NCBI RefSeq assembly: GCF_039524395.1
Contig: NZ_BAAAGO010000024.1
DNA from: Micropruina glycogenica
GTDB taxonomy: Bacteria; Actinomycetota; Actinomycetes; Propionibacteriales; Propionibacteriaceae
Strand: one strand, 5' to 3'
Length of the DNA stretch: 64,000 nt
Part shown: in pieces, positions 25,880 through 36,313 of the stretch
Position numbering within the stretch: position 1 is the stretch's first letter
How the letters are laid out: every line of letters begins with the position of its first letter
The notes under the pieces: generated by a model
What the model was told of the DNA's origin: nothing
Database searches by the model: none
Seen by the model: only the letters and a program-made list of their open reading frames with translations
Made by a program: the position numbers and the translations under genes

Positions 25880-28317
25880 CCGTCACCGCCAAACCGGGCG
25901 AGGTCGTCGCCAGCGACCTGATCACCGTCTTCATCGACGGCACCGAGGTGCAGGTGCCCAAGGGCACGCTGGCGATCCGGGCCGCCGAGATGATCGGCGT
26001 CGCCATTCCGCGGTTCTGCGACCACCCGCTGCTCGACCCGGTGGGTGCCTGCCGGCAGTGCCTGGTCGAGGTGCCCGACATGGGCAACGGCCGCGGCATG
26101 CCCAAGCCCCAGGCGTCGTGCACCCTCGAATGCGCGCCCGGCATGAAGATCCTGACCCAAGAGACCTCGGCGGTGGCCGCGAAGGCCCAGAAGGGCATGA
26201 TCGAGTTTCTGCTGCTCAACCATCCGCTCGACTGCCCGATCTGCGACAAGGGCGGCGAATGCCCGCTGCAGAACCAGGCCATGGCCAACGGTGCCGGCGA
26301 GAGCCGCTACGAGGGCGTGAAGCGCACGTTCCCCAAGCCGGTCAGCATCTCGGCGTTGGTGTTGCTCGACCGAGAGCGGTGCATTCTGTGCGCCCGTTGC
26401 ACCCGGTTCTCGGAGCAGATCTCGGGCGACCCGTTCATCACCCTGGTCGAGCGCGGCGCGCTGCAGCAGGTGGGCTTTTACGAAGACCACCCCTACGACT
26501 CGTACTTTTCGGGCAACGTCATTCAGATCTGCCCGGTGGGTGCGCTGACCAGCGTGTCGTACCGGTTTCAGAGCAGGCCGTTCGACCTGGTCAGCACTCC
26601 GGTCACCTGCGAGCACTGCGCCGGCGGCTGCCAGTTGCGCAGCGACCACCGGCACTTTCAGGTCAAGCGCCGGCTGGCCGGCGACGCCCCGTTGGTCAAC
26701 GAGGAGTGGAACTGCGATAAGGGCCGGTTCGCGTTCAAGTCGGGCCGCGGGCCCGACCGGCTCACCCGGCCGCTGGTGCGCGACAACGGGGTGCTGCGGG
26801 TGGCGTCGTGGCCCGAGGCCATCGACGCCGCGGTGGCGGGCCTGCGCCGGGCCGGCTCGCGGGTCGGCGTGCTGACCGGCGGACGGCTCACCGTCGAAGA
26901 CGCCTACGGGTACAGCAAGTTCGCGCGAGCGGTGCTGGGCACCAACAACATCGACTTCCGCTCGCGCCCGGCCTCGGCCGAAGAGGCCGTCTTCCTGGCC
27001 AACCGGGTGGCCGGCACAGAGCTCGACGAAGACCGGCTGAGCTACACCGCACTGCAGCAGGCCAAGCAGGTCGTGCTGGTGGCCTTCGAACCCGAGGAAG
27101 AGGCCGCGATGGTCTTCCTCCGGCTGCGCAAGGCGGTGCGCAAGAACGGCCTCAAGGTCGTGACCGTTGCGCCGTTCGCGTCCAACGGGTCGGTGAAGCT
27201 GAACGCCGAACTGGTCGCCACCGTGCCGGGTGCCGAGGCCGAAGCCTTGAACGGCATCACCGCGGACGCCGACACCATCGTGCTGATCGGTGATCGCGCC
27301 GCCGTGGTGCCCGGGCTGCTGAACGCCGCCGCCGACTTCGCCGACCGAACCGGCGCCCGACTGGGCTGGGTGCCCCGCCGCGCCGGCGACCGCGGCGCGG
27401 TCGAGACCGGCTGCCTGCCCAACCTGCTGCCCGGCGGCCGTCCGACCGGTGACGTGCTCGCCAGGGTCGACGTGCAGGCAGCGTGGGGCGTCGACAGCCT
27501 GCCCGGCACCCCGGGCCTCGACGCCGACGAGCAACTGGCCGCCGCCCGCGAGGGGGGCTTCGCCCTGCTGGTCGGTGGCCTGGAGCCGTCGGACTTCACG
27601 CAGGCGAACGAGGTGCGCGAGGGGCTTGAGAACGCGAGCTTCGTCGTGAGCCTCGAACAGCGGTTGTCTGAGGTCACCGAGCGCGCCGACGTGGTGTTTC
27701 CGATCGCGCTGATCGAAGAACGGCCGGGTCACTTCTTGAACTGGGAGAGCCGTCGCGGCCGGGTGAACACGGTGATCAAGCAGGCCAACCAGCCGATGAC
27801 CGACCTGCGGGTGCTCGCCGCGCTGGCCGACGCCCTGGGTCGTCCGCTGGGTGTGCGCACCGCACGCCAGGCGCTGGCCGAGTTCGACGAGTTGGGGGCC
27901 TGGGACGGTGCCCGCGCCCCGCTGAGCCGCGGCCGAGGTGTGGCCGCCGATCACGCCGACGGCGAGGTGGCGTTGGCCACCTGGCGCGAACTGCTCGACG
28001 GTTCGCGGGCCCTCGACTACGAGCCGGCCCTGCTCGAGACGGCCAAGCCCGTGGTGGCCAGGGTTGCACCCGAGACCGCCGAGCAGTTCGGCCTGACCGC
28101 CGCCGTCACCGTCAGCGGCAACGGCGGCTGGCTCACCCTGCCGCTCGACATCGTGCCGGGCATGGCGCCCGACACGGTCTGGGTGCCCACCCACGCCCCC
28201 GACACGCCGCTGTCTGAGCTGGGCCTGGTGCACGGCGATCCGGTGACCATCGGTTCGCCCGCCGCGGCGCTCGAGCGCGGCGAAGGTTTCGACCAAGGTG
28301 AAGGGGGCGTGGCATGA
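25876..28317 (+). CDS. nuoG: NADH-quinone oxidoreductase subunit G
   Basis: 813 residues from ATG 25876, overlapping nuoF. The N-terminal 2Fe-2S domain has IPRFCDHPLLDPVGACRQCLVEV, followed by the His-Cys3 and 4Fe-4S ligands (DCPICDKGGECPLQNQA; CILCARCTRFSEQISG; ICPVGAL). A further CEHCAGGCQL cluster-type motif begins the molybdopterin-oxidoreductase-like region, which is degenerate and catalytically inactive in this family. Stop overlaps nuoH (ATGA). Confidence 0.97.
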   Translation: MTVTAKPGEVVASDLITVFIDGTEVQVPKGTLAIRAAEMIGVAIPRFCDHPLLDPVGACRQCLVEVPDMGNGRGMPKPQASCTLECAPGMKILTQETSAVAAKAQKGMIEFLLLNHPLDCPICDKGGECPLQNQAMANGAGESRYEGVKRTFPKPVSISALVLLDRERCILCARCTRFSEQISGDPFITLVERGALQQVGFYEDHPYDSYFSGNVIQICPVGALTSVSYRFQSRPFDLVSTPVTCEHCAGGCQLRSDHRHFQVKRRLAGDAPLVNEEWNCDKGRFAFKSGRGPDRLTRPLVRDNGVLRVASWPEAIDAAVAGLRRAGSRVGVLTGGRLTVEDAYGYSKFARAVLGTNNIDFRSRPASAEEAVFLANRVAGTELDEDRLSYTALQQAKQVVLVAFEPEEEAAMVFLRLRKAVRKNGLKVVTVAPFASNGSVKLNAELVATVPGAEAEALNGITADADTIVLIGDRAAVVPGLLNAAADFADRTGARLGWVPRRAGDRGAVETGCLPNLLPGGRPTGDVLARVDVQAAWGVDSLPGTPGLDADEQLAAAREGGFALLVGGLEPSDFTQANEVREGLENASFVVSLEQRLSEVTERADVVFPIALIEERPGHFLNWESRRGRVNTVIKQANQPMTDLRVLAALADALGRPLGVRTARQALAEFDELGAWDGARAPLSRGRGVAADHADGEVALATWRELLDGSRALDYEPALLETAKPVVARVAPETAEQFGLTAAVTVSGNGGWLTLPLDIVPGMAPDTVWVPTHAPDTPLSELGLVHGDPVTIGSPAAALERGEGFDQGEGGVA

Positions 28318-29651
28318 TCCCGCTCGATCTCAGCCTGTTCGGCACCGACCCGTGGTGGCTGGTGGTCATCAAGGTGCTGGTGCTGTTCGTCGTGCTGCTG
28401 GTCTGGACGATCTTCAACGTCTGGTACGAGCGGCGGTTGGTCGGCAAAATGCAGCATCGGCTCGGGCCGATCATGAACGGCCCTTTCGGGCTCGGCCAGG
28501 CACTCGCCGACGGTGCGAAGCTGCTGGTGAAAGAGGACTTCCGGCCCGCCTCGGCAGACCGGATCCTGTTCACCGTTGCCCCGCTGATCGCCGGAACGGC
28601 CGCCTTCACCGCCTGGTCGGTCATTCCGTTCGGCGGTGAGGTCGAGATCTTCGGCGTGAAGACCCGGTTGCAGCTCACCGACCTGCCGATCTCGGTACTG
28701 GTGATTCTGGCCGTGGCGTCGGTGGGCATCTACGGCTTCGTGCTGGCCGGCTGGTCGTCCAACTCGCCGTACTCGCTGCTCGGCGCGCTGCGGTCGTCGG
28801 CGCAGATGATCAGCTACGAGCTCAGCATGGGGCTGGCCCTGGTGGCGGTGTTTCTGTACAGCCGGTCGATGTCGACGTCCGAGATCGTCGAGGCGCAGGG
28901 GCAGCCGTTCGTGCTCGACCTGCAGCTGGGCGGCTTCCGGATTCACTGGGACTGGGGCATGCAGAGCTGGTACTTCCTGCTGCTGCTGCCGTCCTTCGTG
29001 ATCTACGTGATCTCAATGGTGGGTGAGACCAACCGGGCACCCTTCGACCTGCCCGAGTGCGAGTCGGAGTTGGTGTCGGGCTACCTCACCGAGTACTCGG
29101 GCTTCCGCTACGCGACCTACTTTCTGGCCGAGTACATCAACATGGCCACGGTCTCGGCTGTCGCCACCACGCTGTTCCTGGGCGGCTACCACGCGCCGTG
29201 GCCGATCAACGCGCTGATTCCGGCGGTGGATCAGGGCTGGTGGGGGCCGCTCTGGTTCATGCTCAAGGTGCAGTTGCTGATCTCGCTGTTCGTGTGGCTG
29301 CGCGGCACCCTGCCGCGATTCCGCTACGACCAGTTCATGACCCTGGGCTGGAAGTGGCTGATTCCGATCTCGCTGGTCTGGGTGATGGTGATCGCCACGT
29401 TCCGCATCGCCCGCAACCTGGCCTGGTTCAGCAACCCCCTGGTGATGGGCGGCACGGTCGTCGTGATCCTGGCCCTGTTCGCCATCTGGTGGCTGCTCGA
29501 CCGCGAACCCGAACCACCCGAACCAGAAGCAGAGACCACCTTCGACGCCTTCGCCGGCGGCTACCCCGTGCCACCCATGCCGGGCCAGAAGCTGCCCGAA
29601 CTGGCAGATGTGGTGCCTTCGAAGCTCGACGCCGAAAGGACGGACGCCTGA
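28314..29651 (+). CDS. nuoH: NADH-quinone oxidoreductase subunit H
   Basis: 445 residues, about eight membrane helices. The quinone-channel subunit shows YERRLVGKMQHRLGP near residue 40, GETNRAPFDLPECESELVSG and EYSGFRYATYFLAEY. A charged cytoplasmic tail of about 50 residues closes it. Its stop overlaps the nuoI ATG (TGATG). Confidence 0.98.
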   Translation: MIPLDLSLFGTDPWWLVVIKVLVLFVVLLVWTIFNVWYERRLVGKMQHRLGPIMNGPFGLGQALADGAKLLVKEDFRPASADRILFTVAPLIAGTAAFTAWSVIPFGGEVEIFGVKTRLQLTDLPISVLVILAVASVGIYGFVLAGWSSNSPYSLLGALRSSAQMISYELSMGLALVAVFLYSRSMSTSEIVEAQGQPFVLDLQLGGFRIHWDWGMQSWYFLLLLPSFVIYVISMVGETNRAPFDLPECESELVSGYLTEYSGFRYATYFLAEYINMATVSAVATTLFLGGYHAPWPINALIPAVDQGWWGPLWFMLKVQLLISLFVWLRGTLPRFRYDQFMTLGWKWLIPISLVWVMVIATFRIARNLAWFSNPLVMGGTVVVILALFAIWWLLDREPEPPEPEAETTFDAFAGGYPVPPMPGQKLPELADVVPSKLDAERTDA

Positions 29652-30211
29652 TGGCCACGTTCGCAGATCGATGGGCCGGGTTCGGCGTCACGTTTCGAAC
29701 CATGTTTCGCAAGACCTTCACCCAGGGCTACCCGGAAAAGGGCAAGGTCAAGGTCACCGCGCCGCGCTTTCACGGCCGGCACCAGTTGAACCGCTGGCCG
29801 GACGGGCTCGAGAAGTGCGTCGGCTGCGAGTTGTGCGCCTGGGCCTGCCCCGCTGACGCCATCTACGTCGAGGGCGCCGACAACACCGAAGAGAATCGGT
29901 TCTCGCCGGGCGAGCGGTACGGCTCGGTGTACCAGATCAACTACCTGCGCTGCATTCTGTGCGGCCTGTGCATCGAGGCCTGCCCCACCCGGGCGCTGAC
30001 CATGACCAACGAGTTCAAGTTGGGCGACACCAGCCGCGAGAAGCTGATCTACACCAAAGAGCGGTTGCTGGCGCCGCTGCTGCCCGGCATGGAGGAACCG
30101 CCGCACGCCCGCCGCCTGGGCGAGGACGAACAGACCTACTTTCTGGGGCTCCCGAAGACCGGCACACCCGACACCCGCACCGGCCGCGCACCTGTGGGGG
30201 AGGCCCGATGA
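29651..30211 (+). CDS. nuoI: NADH-quinone oxidoreductase subunit I
   Basis: 186 residues from ATG 29651. Two ferredoxin-type 4Fe-4S motifs, CVGCELCAWACP and CILCGLCIEACP, carry clusters N6a and N6b that pass electrons to NuoB. A C-terminal tail of about 60 residues is present. It overlaps nuoJ by ATGA. Confidence 0.98.
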   Translation: MATFADRWAGFGVTFRTMFRKTFTQGYPEKGKVKVTAPRFHGRHQLNRWPDGLEKCVGCELCAWACPADAIYVEGADNTEENRFSPGERYGSVYQINYLRCILCGLCIEACPTRALTMTNEFKLGDTSREKLIYTKERLLAPLLPGMEEPPHARRLGEDEQTYFLGLPKTGTPDTRTGRAPVGEAR

Positions 30212-30993
30212 CCATCGTGTTCTGGATCTGTGCGCCCCTGATGGTGCTGGGTGGCCTCGGTCTGATCCTGTTTCGCAAGGCCGTCTACTCGGCGCTGTCG
30301 ATGGCGCTCACCATGGTGTGCCTCGCGGTGCTGTACGCCTCGCTGGACGCCCCGTTCTTGTTCGCGATTCAAATCATCGTGTACACCGGCGCGATCCTGA
30401 TGCTGTTCCTGTTCGTGCTTATGCTGGTGGGCGTCGACACCCCAGACTCGATCGTCGAGACGATCAAGGGCCAGCGCATTCTGTCGGCGATCGGGGCCCT
30501 GGGCCTGCTGGGGCTGATGATCTTCTCCATCGGCGGGGCCGTCACCGGGCCGTCCGCCGGGCTCGCGGGCGCCGAACAGGCCGCAGGCGGCAACGTGCAG
30601 GGCATCGCGCAGTTGCTCTTCGGCCGCTACGTGTGGGTGTTCGAGCTCACCTCGGCGCTGCTGATCACCGCCGCGGTCGGCGCCATGATCCTGGCCCACG
30701 CGCAGCGCACCAAGCCCAAGCTCGGCCAGCGTGAGCAGGCGGACGCCCGCATGAAGGCCTACGCCGATCAGGGCACCCACCCGGGCTCGCTGCCCAACTC
30801 CGGCGTGTTCGCCACCAGCAACTCGATCGCCACCCCGGCCCTGTTGCCCGACGGCACCATCGCACCCGACTCGGTGAGCCAGACGCTGGCCGAACGGGGC
30901 GCGCAACTCGACAGCACCCAGTTGCGCGCGCTCACCGCCGAAACCTTCGAGCGAGCCGAGCGCATCCGCGACGAGGAGGACGAGGAACTGTGA
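30208..30993 (+). CDS. nuoJ: NADH-quinone oxidoreductase subunit J
   Basis: 261 residues from ATG 30208. Five membrane helices in the first 165 residues, with IQIIVYTGAILMLFLFVLML as the signature helix. A long hydrophilic C-terminal tail (about 95 residues) is not in E. coli NuoJ but is usual for actinobacteria. GTGA overlap with nuoK. Confidence 0.96.
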   Translation: MTIVFWICAPLMVLGGLGLILFRKAVYSALSMALTMVCLAVLYASLDAPFLFAIQIIVYTGAILMLFLFVLMLVGVDTPDSIVETIKGQRILSAIGALGLLGLMIFSIGGAVTGPSAGLAGAEQAAGGNVQGIAQLLFGRYVWVFELTSALLITAAVGAMILAHAQRTKPKLGQREQADARMKAYADQGTHPGSLPNSGVFATSNSIATPALLPDGTIAPDSVSQTLAERGAQLDSTQLRALTAETFERAERIRDEEDEEL

Positions 30994-31286
30994 TCGATCA
31001 GTACCTGTACCTGGCGGTGATCCTGTTCGTGATCGGCGCCGTGGGCGTGATGATTCGGCGCAACGCGCTGGTGGCGTTCATGTCGGTCGAACTCATGCTG
31101 AACGCCGCGAACCTGGCTTTGGTGGCCTTCGCCTGGCACCACGCCAGCTTCGACGGCCAGGTGGCCAGCTTCTTCGTGATGGTGGTGGCGGCGGCCGAAG
31201 TCGTGGTCGGCCTGGCGATCATCGTCAGCATCTACAAGACCCGTCGTTCGACCTCGGTCGACAACGCGAACCTGCTGAATCAGTGA
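30990..31286 (+). CDS. nuoK: NADH-quinone oxidoreductase subunit K
   Basis: 98 residues, GTG start overlapping nuoJ. Three helices with the MrpC-like conserved glutamates in MSVELMLNAANLAL and VAAAEVVVGLAI, part of the proton pathway. Confidence 0.97.
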   Translation: MIDQYLYLAVILFVIGAVGVMIRRNALVAFMSVELMLNAANLALVAFAWHHASFDGQVASFFVMVVAAAEVVVGLAIIVSIYKTRRSTSVDNANLLNQ

Positions 31287-31299
31287 TTGGGAAGACGGC

Positions 31300-33204
31300 A
31301 TGATCCCCCTCGAAACGATCGATCCGGTGGCGGCCACCGGGTTGTTCAGCTACGCCTGGCTGATGATCGCGCTGCCCGCGTTGGGTGCGTTCGTGCTGCT
31401 CGGCTTCGGACGCTACGTCGAGAAGTCGGGCCCCTACCTGGCGGTGGCCACGATCGGCGGCTCGTTCGTGGTGGCGATGGCACTGTTCGTGCAGATGCTG
31501 GCGGCGCCCGTCGATCAGCGGGCCGTGTCGGTGCAGCTCTACACCTGGTTCACCACCGGCACCTGGCAGCTCGACGTCGGCCTGCTGGTCGACCAACTCT
31601 CGATTCTGTTCGCCCTGCTGATCACCGGCGTCGGCGGCCTGATTCACGTCTACTCGCTGGGCTACATGGCGCACGACGAGCGCAAGCGCCGGTTCTTCGG
31701 CTACCTGAACCTGTTCGTGGCCGCGATGCTCACCCTGGTGCTGGCCGACAACTACCTGGTGCTGTTCGTCGGCTGGGAGGGCGTGGGTCTGGCCTCGTAT
31801 CTGCTGATCGGGTTCTGGCAGTACAAGCCCTCGGCCGCCGCCGCAGCCAAGAAGGCGTTCGTCATGAACCGGGTCGGCGACCTGGGCATGGTGCTGGCGA
31901 TCTCGGCGATGCTGGCCCAGTTCGGCTCGTCCGCCTTCATCGACGTGAACCACGGCGCCGAACACCTGGCCCCGGGCTGGACGACCGCGATCGGCCTGTT
32001 GCTGTTGCTCGGGGCCTGCGGCAAGTCGGCGCAGGTGCCGCTGCAGGCCTGGCTCTTGGACGCCATGGAGGGTCCCACCCCGGTGTCGGCCCTGATCCAC
32101 GCAGCCACCATGGTGACCGCCGGCGTCTACCTGGTGGTGCGCAGCCACGCGATCTTCGACCTCACGGCCGACGCCCGCCTTGCAGTGGTGATCGTCGGCA
32201 CCGTCACCCTGCTGGCCGGCGCCTGGATCGGTTGCAGCAAGGACGACATCAAGAAGGTGCTGGCCGGTTCGACGATGAGCCAGATCGGTTACATGATGCT
32301 GGCCGCCGGCATCGGCCCCGCAGGCTACGCGTTCGCGATCTTCCACCTGCTCACCCACGGGGCGTTCAAGGCGAACATGTTCCTTGGTGCAGGCTCGGTG
32401 ATGCACGGCATGAACGACGACGTCGACATGCGGCACTACGGTGCCCTGGCCAAATACCTGCCGATCACGTTCTGGACCTTCGCGTGCGGCTACCTGGCCA
32501 TCATCGGCTTTCCGCTCACCGCCGGCTTCTTCAGCAAGGACCACATCATCGAGGCGGCGTTCGGCCAGAGCGCTCTGGTCGGCACCCTGGCGCTGCTGGG
32601 TGCCGGTGTCACCGCCTTCTACATGACCCGGTTGATGCTGATGACCTTCGGCGGCAAGAAGCGCTGGCTGGACGGCGTGCACCCGCACGAATCGCCCGCG
32701 GTGATGACCGTGCCGTTGATCGTGCTGGCCGCGCTCAGCCTGGTGGCGGGTGCGGTGATGAACTGGTGGATTCAGGAGTGGCTCGAACCGGCCGCCGGCA
32801 ACCACGCCCACGAGGTCGAGCTGCTGCCCACCCCGATCGGCTGGCTCACCATGCTGGTGGTCGCAGCCGGCGTGTTCGTGGGCTGGTGGGTGTTCGGGCG
32901 CAAGCCGATTCCGGCGGTGGCACCGCAGGGCAACGTGCTGGCCGTGGCCGGCCGCAACGAGCTGTACGGCAATGCGGTCAACGACACCCTGGTGGTCAAG
33001 CCGGTGTTGGGCGTGTCGCGGGCGGCGGTGGCCGCCGACGCCAAGGCTTTCGACGGTTTCGTGAACCTGCTCGCCAACGCCCTGGGGGGCCTCAGTGTGG
33101 GTGGCCGCAGGGTGCAGAACGGCTACGTGCGCAGCTACGCGCTCACCATGGTGCTCGGCGTGCTGCTGGTCGGCGTCGTGTTGATCCTCGGCCTCGGGGC
33201 CTGA
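31300..33204 (+). CDS. nuoL: NADH-quinone oxidoreductase subunit L
   Basis: 634 residues. The largest antiporter-like subunit, with about sixteen helices and the lateral helix. Key segments are VGWEGVGLASYLLIGFW (conserved Glu), GKSAQVPLQAWLLDAMEGPTPVSALIHAATMVTAG, and STMSQIGYMMLAAG. It pumps protons in the membrane arm. Starts 13 bases after nuoK. Confidence 0.98.
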   Translation: MIPLETIDPVAATGLFSYAWLMIALPALGAFVLLGFGRYVEKSGPYLAVATIGGSFVVAMALFVQMLAAPVDQRAVSVQLYTWFTTGTWQLDVGLLVDQLSILFALLITGVGGLIHVYSLGYMAHDERKRRFFGYLNLFVAAMLTLVLADNYLVLFVGWEGVGLASYLLIGFWQYKPSAAAAAKKAFVMNRVGDLGMVLAISAMLAQFGSSAFIDVNHGAEHLAPGWTTAIGLLLLLGACGKSAQVPLQAWLLDAMEGPTPVSALIHAATMVTAGVYLVVRSHAIFDLTADARLAVVIVGTVTLLAGAWIGCSKDDIKKVLAGSTMSQIGYMMLAAGIGPAGYAFAIFHLLTHGAFKANMFLGAGSVMHGMNDDVDMRHYGALAKYLPITFWTFACGYLAIIGFPLTAGFFSKDHIIEAAFGQSALVGTLALLGAGVTAFYMTRLMLMTFGGKKRWLDGVHPHESPAVMTVPLIVLAALSLVAGAVMNWWIQEWLEPAAGNHAHEVELLPTPIGWLTMLVVAAGVFVGWWVFGRKPIPAVAPQGNVLAVAGRNELYGNAVNDTLVVKPVLGVSRAAVAADAKAFDGFVNLLANALGGLSVGGRRVQNGYVRSYALTMVLGVLLVGVVLILGLGA

Positions 33205-33217
33205 GGGAGGAGATGAG

Positions 33218-34723
33218 ATGACGTTCGGTTGGCTGACCCTCCTCGGCCTGTTGCCGTTGGTGGGTGCGCTCGTGCTCGCACTGCCGGTGCGTGGCGCGGC
33301 CCGGGCCATCGGCCTGGCCTTCTCGCTGGCGACGCTGGCGGTGGCCGTGCTGGTGACCGTGCAGTACGTGGGCGGCGCCGATCTGGCCGTGCGGCTGCCG
33401 TGGATTCCGGCGTTCGGGGCTTGGTGGGCCCTCGGTCTGGACGGCATGGGCCTGATCATGGTGCTGATGACCGTGGTGCTCACCCCCATCGTGCTGTGGG
33501 CCGAGTGGGGCGTGCGGGGCCACGGACGCTGGAACGCGCAGGGCTACTTCGCGATGGTGCTGGCCCTGGAGGGCACCGCGCTGCTGACCTTTCTGGCCGA
33601 TGACGTGCTGCTGTTCTACGTGTTCTTCGAGGCCACGCTGATACCGATGTACTTCCTCATCGGTGGCTTCGGCGGTGCGTTGCGCCGGGCGGCGGCGCTG
33701 AAGTTTCTGATGTTCAACCTGGTGGGCGGGTTCATTCTGCTGGCTTCGGTGATCGGGCTCTTCGCGGTGTCGGCGGCGGGCGGCACGCCCAGCTACCTGC
33801 TCAGCGACCTGGCCGGGCAGCCGATGGCCACCAACACCGCCCGCTGGCTGATGGTCGGCTTCTTGATCGCCTTCGTCATCAAGGCACCCATGGTGCCGTT
33901 GCACACCTGGCTGCCGGCGGCGGCCGAGCAGGCCACGCCCGGCTCGTCCACGTTGATGGTCGGCGTGCTCGACAAGATCGCCACGTTCGCCATGATCAAG
34001 TTCTGCATCGGGCTGTTCCCCGAGGCGAGCGCCTGGGTGGCGCCGTTCATGATCGCTCTCGCGCTGATCTCGATCATCTACGGTGCGGCGGCCGCGATCG
34101 CCTCCACCAACCTGTTGCGGCTGGTCAGCTACACCTCGGTGAGCCACTTCGGCTTCATGGTGCTGGGCATCTACATCTTCACCTCGCAGTCGATCAACGG
34201 CACCGTCTTCTTCATGATCAACCACGGCTTCTCGACCGCCGCGCTCTTCCTGGCCGTGGGCTTCCTGATCAAGCGCCGCGGCTCGGCCGACATCAGCGAC
34301 TTCGGCGGCGTCGAGAAGGCCACCCCGGTGCTGGCCGGCGCGGTGCTGCTGTCGGTGCTGTCGGCGATCTCGCTGCCCGGCATGTCGACGTTCGTCAGTG
34401 AGTTTCTGGTCATCGCCGGCACCTGGACGCGCGAGCCCTGGGTGGCCGCAGTGGCCGCGCTGGGCATCATTCTGGCCGCCACCTACGGCCTGCGCCTGTA
34501 TCAGCGCACCATGACCGGGCCGCTGCCCGATGAGGTCGCCCCGCACTTCACCCACGATCTGGACGCCCGCGAGAAGTCGGTGCTGATTCCGGTGATCGCG
34601 GTGATTCTGCTGTTCGGGTTCATGCCCGGGCCGATCATGCAGCTGGCCGAACCGACCGCGAAGGCGGCGATGCAACGCATGCAGCTCGACGATCCGGTCG
34701 CGCCCGCGAAGGGAGAGAAGTGA
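33218..34723 (+). CDS. nuoM: NADH-quinone oxidoreductase subunit M
   Basis: 501 residues. Second antiporter-like proton-pumping subunit. FYVFFEATLIPMYFLIGGFGG carries the conserved Glu; KAPMVPLHTWLPAAAEQATPGSSTLMVG and SYTSVSHFGFMVLG follow. Preceded by GAGGGAGGAG 13 bases after nuoL. The stop overlaps the nuoN start. Confidence 0.98.
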   Translation: MTFGWLTLLGLLPLVGALVLALPVRGAARAIGLAFSLATLAVAVLVTVQYVGGADLAVRLPWIPAFGAWWALGLDGMGLIMVLMTVVLTPIVLWAEWGVRGHGRWNAQGYFAMVLALEGTALLTFLADDVLLFYVFFEATLIPMYFLIGGFGGALRRAAALKFLMFNLVGGFILLASVIGLFAVSAAGGTPSYLLSDLAGQPMATNTARWLMVGFLIAFVIKAPMVPLHTWLPAAAEQATPGSSTLMVGVLDKIATFAMIKFCIGLFPEASAWVAPFMIALALISIIYGAAAAIASTNLLRLVSYTSVSHFGFMVLGIYIFTSQSINGTVFFMINHGFSTAALFLAVGFLIKRRGSADISDFGGVEKATPVLAGAVLLSVLSAISLPGMSTFVSEFLVIAGTWTREPWVAAVAALGIILAATYGLRLYQRTMTGPLPDEVAPHFTHDLDAREKSVLIPVIAVILLFGFMPGPIMQLAEPTAKAAMQRMQLDDPVAPAKGEK

Positions 34724-36273
34724 TGACGACCGTGGTGTTCGAATGGCGCGCGCTCGCACCGGTGCTGCTGGTGCTGATCGCTGCCGTGCTCGGCATTCTG
34801 GTCGAGGCGGTCGTGCCGGTGGTGCACCGGTTCTTCGCCCAGGTGTTTCTGGTCGTGGCCAGCATCGTCGCTTCGGCGGCGATGCTGGTGGCCAACTGGC
34901 GCGCCGGCATCGGCGGGCCGGTGGCGATGGGCTCGATGATGCTCGACCGGCCCACCTACTTCATGTGGGGCGCACTGCTGGTGTTCGGGCTGCTGGCCAT
35001 TCTGGTGTTCGCCGAACGTGAGGTGAACGGGGGCGTCAGCACGTTCGCCGCGTCGGCCGCCACGGTGCCGGGCAGCCGGGCCGAGGCCGAGGCGTCCGCC
35101 GCCCGGTTGGAGCACACCGAGGTGTTTCCGCTGGCGCTGTTCGCGCTCGGCGGCATGATGGTGTTTCCGGCGGCGTCCGATCTGATCACCATGTTCGTGG
35201 CGCTCGAGGTGTTCTCGCTGCCGCTGTACCTGATGTGCGGCATGGCCCGGCGGCGGCGGTTGCTGTCGCAAGAGGCGGCCCTGAAGTACTTCCTGCTCGG
35301 CGCGTTCAGCTCGGCGTTCTTCCTCTTCGGCGTCGCCCTGCTGTACGGCTACGCCGGCTCGTTCGACTTCTCGGCGATCGCCGCCGCGGTGCAGAACCCG
35401 ACCATGGGCTCTGGCATTCTGATCGCCGGTATGGCGCTGCTGGGCGTCGGCCTGCTGTTCAAGGTGGGCGTGGTGCCGTTCCAGAGCTGGGTGCCCGATG
35501 TGTACATGGGCGCACCCACCCCGGTGACCGGGTTCATGGCGATCTGCACCAAGCTGGCCGCCGTCGGCGCCACCCTGCGCGTGTTCTACGTGGCCCTGGG
35601 CGGCGAGCGCTGGACCTGGCAGCCGCTGCTGGCGGTGCTGGTGGTGGCCACCATGGTGGTCGGTGCGGTGTGGGGTCTGACCCAGACCGACATCAAGCGC
35701 ACCCTGGCCTACAGCTCGATTGCGCACGCCGGGTTCATCATGACCGCGGTGGTGGGCGCCACCGCCGGTACTGCCACCAGCCCCCTCGACAGCCTGTCGT
35801 CGGCGCTGTTCTACCTGGTCGTCTACGGCCTGGCCAGCATCGGCGCGTTCGCGGTGATCACCCTGGTGCGCAACAACAGCGGCGAGGCCAACGCGATCGC
35901 GAGCTGGTCTGGGCTGGGCCGCACCAGCCCGCTGCTGGCCGGCATCTTCGCGCTGTTCATGCTCAGCTTCACCGGCATTCCGCTCACTGCCGGCTTCATC
36001 GGCAAGTGGGCGGTGTTCGCCGCGGCCTGGCGCGGCGGCTACGACTGGCTGGTGATCGTGGCGGTACTGCTCAGCCTGGTGGCTGCGGTGTTCTACCTGC
36101 GCATCGTCGTGGTGATGTTCTTCGGTGAACCCGCCGACGGCGTCGTGGTGGGTAAGGCGAGTGCCTTCACCTGGCTGCCGATCGCCGTCTCGGCCCTCGG
36201 CGTGGCGGTGCTGGGGGTCTTTCCCGGCCCGGTGCTTGCCCTGGCGACGGCTGCAGGCACGTTCATTCGGTGA
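34723..36273 (+). CDS. nuoN: NADH-quinone oxidoreductase subunit N
   Basis: 516 residues from ATG 34723; GTG 34720 one codon earlier is the alternative. Third antiporter-like subunit: MFVALEVFSLPLYLMCG, KVGVVPFQSWVPDVYMGAPTPVTGFMA and LAYSSIAHAGFIM are diagnostic. It ends the nuo operon, and a polyprenyl synthase starts 40 bases later. Confidence 0.97.
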   Translation: MTTVVFEWRALAPVLLVLIAAVLGILVEAVVPVVHRFFAQVFLVVASIVASAAMLVANWRAGIGGPVAMGSMMLDRPTYFMWGALLVFGLLAILVFAEREVNGGVSTFAASAATVPGSRAEAEASAARLEHTEVFPLALFALGGMMVFPAASDLITMFVALEVFSLPLYLMCGMARRRRLLSQEAALKYFLLGAFSSAFFLFGVALLYGYAGSFDFSAIAAAVQNPTMGSGILIAGMALLGVGLLFKVGVVPFQSWVPDVYMGAPTPVTGFMAICTKLAAVGATLRVFYVALGGERWTWQPLLAVLVVATMVVGAVWGLTQTDIKRTLAYSSIAHAGFIMTAVVGATAGTATSPLDSLSSALFYLVVYGLASIGAFAVITLVRNNSGEANAIASWSGLGRTSPLLAGIFALFMLSFTGIPLTAGFIGKWAVFAAAWRGGYDWLVIVAVLLSLVAAVFYLRIVVVMFFGEPADGVVVGKASAFTWLPIAVSALGVAVLGVFPGPVLALATAAGTFIR

Positions 36274-36313
36274 GGCTAAGCTGGGCCAAGCCCCGCCTGT
36301 GACAAGGAGAAGC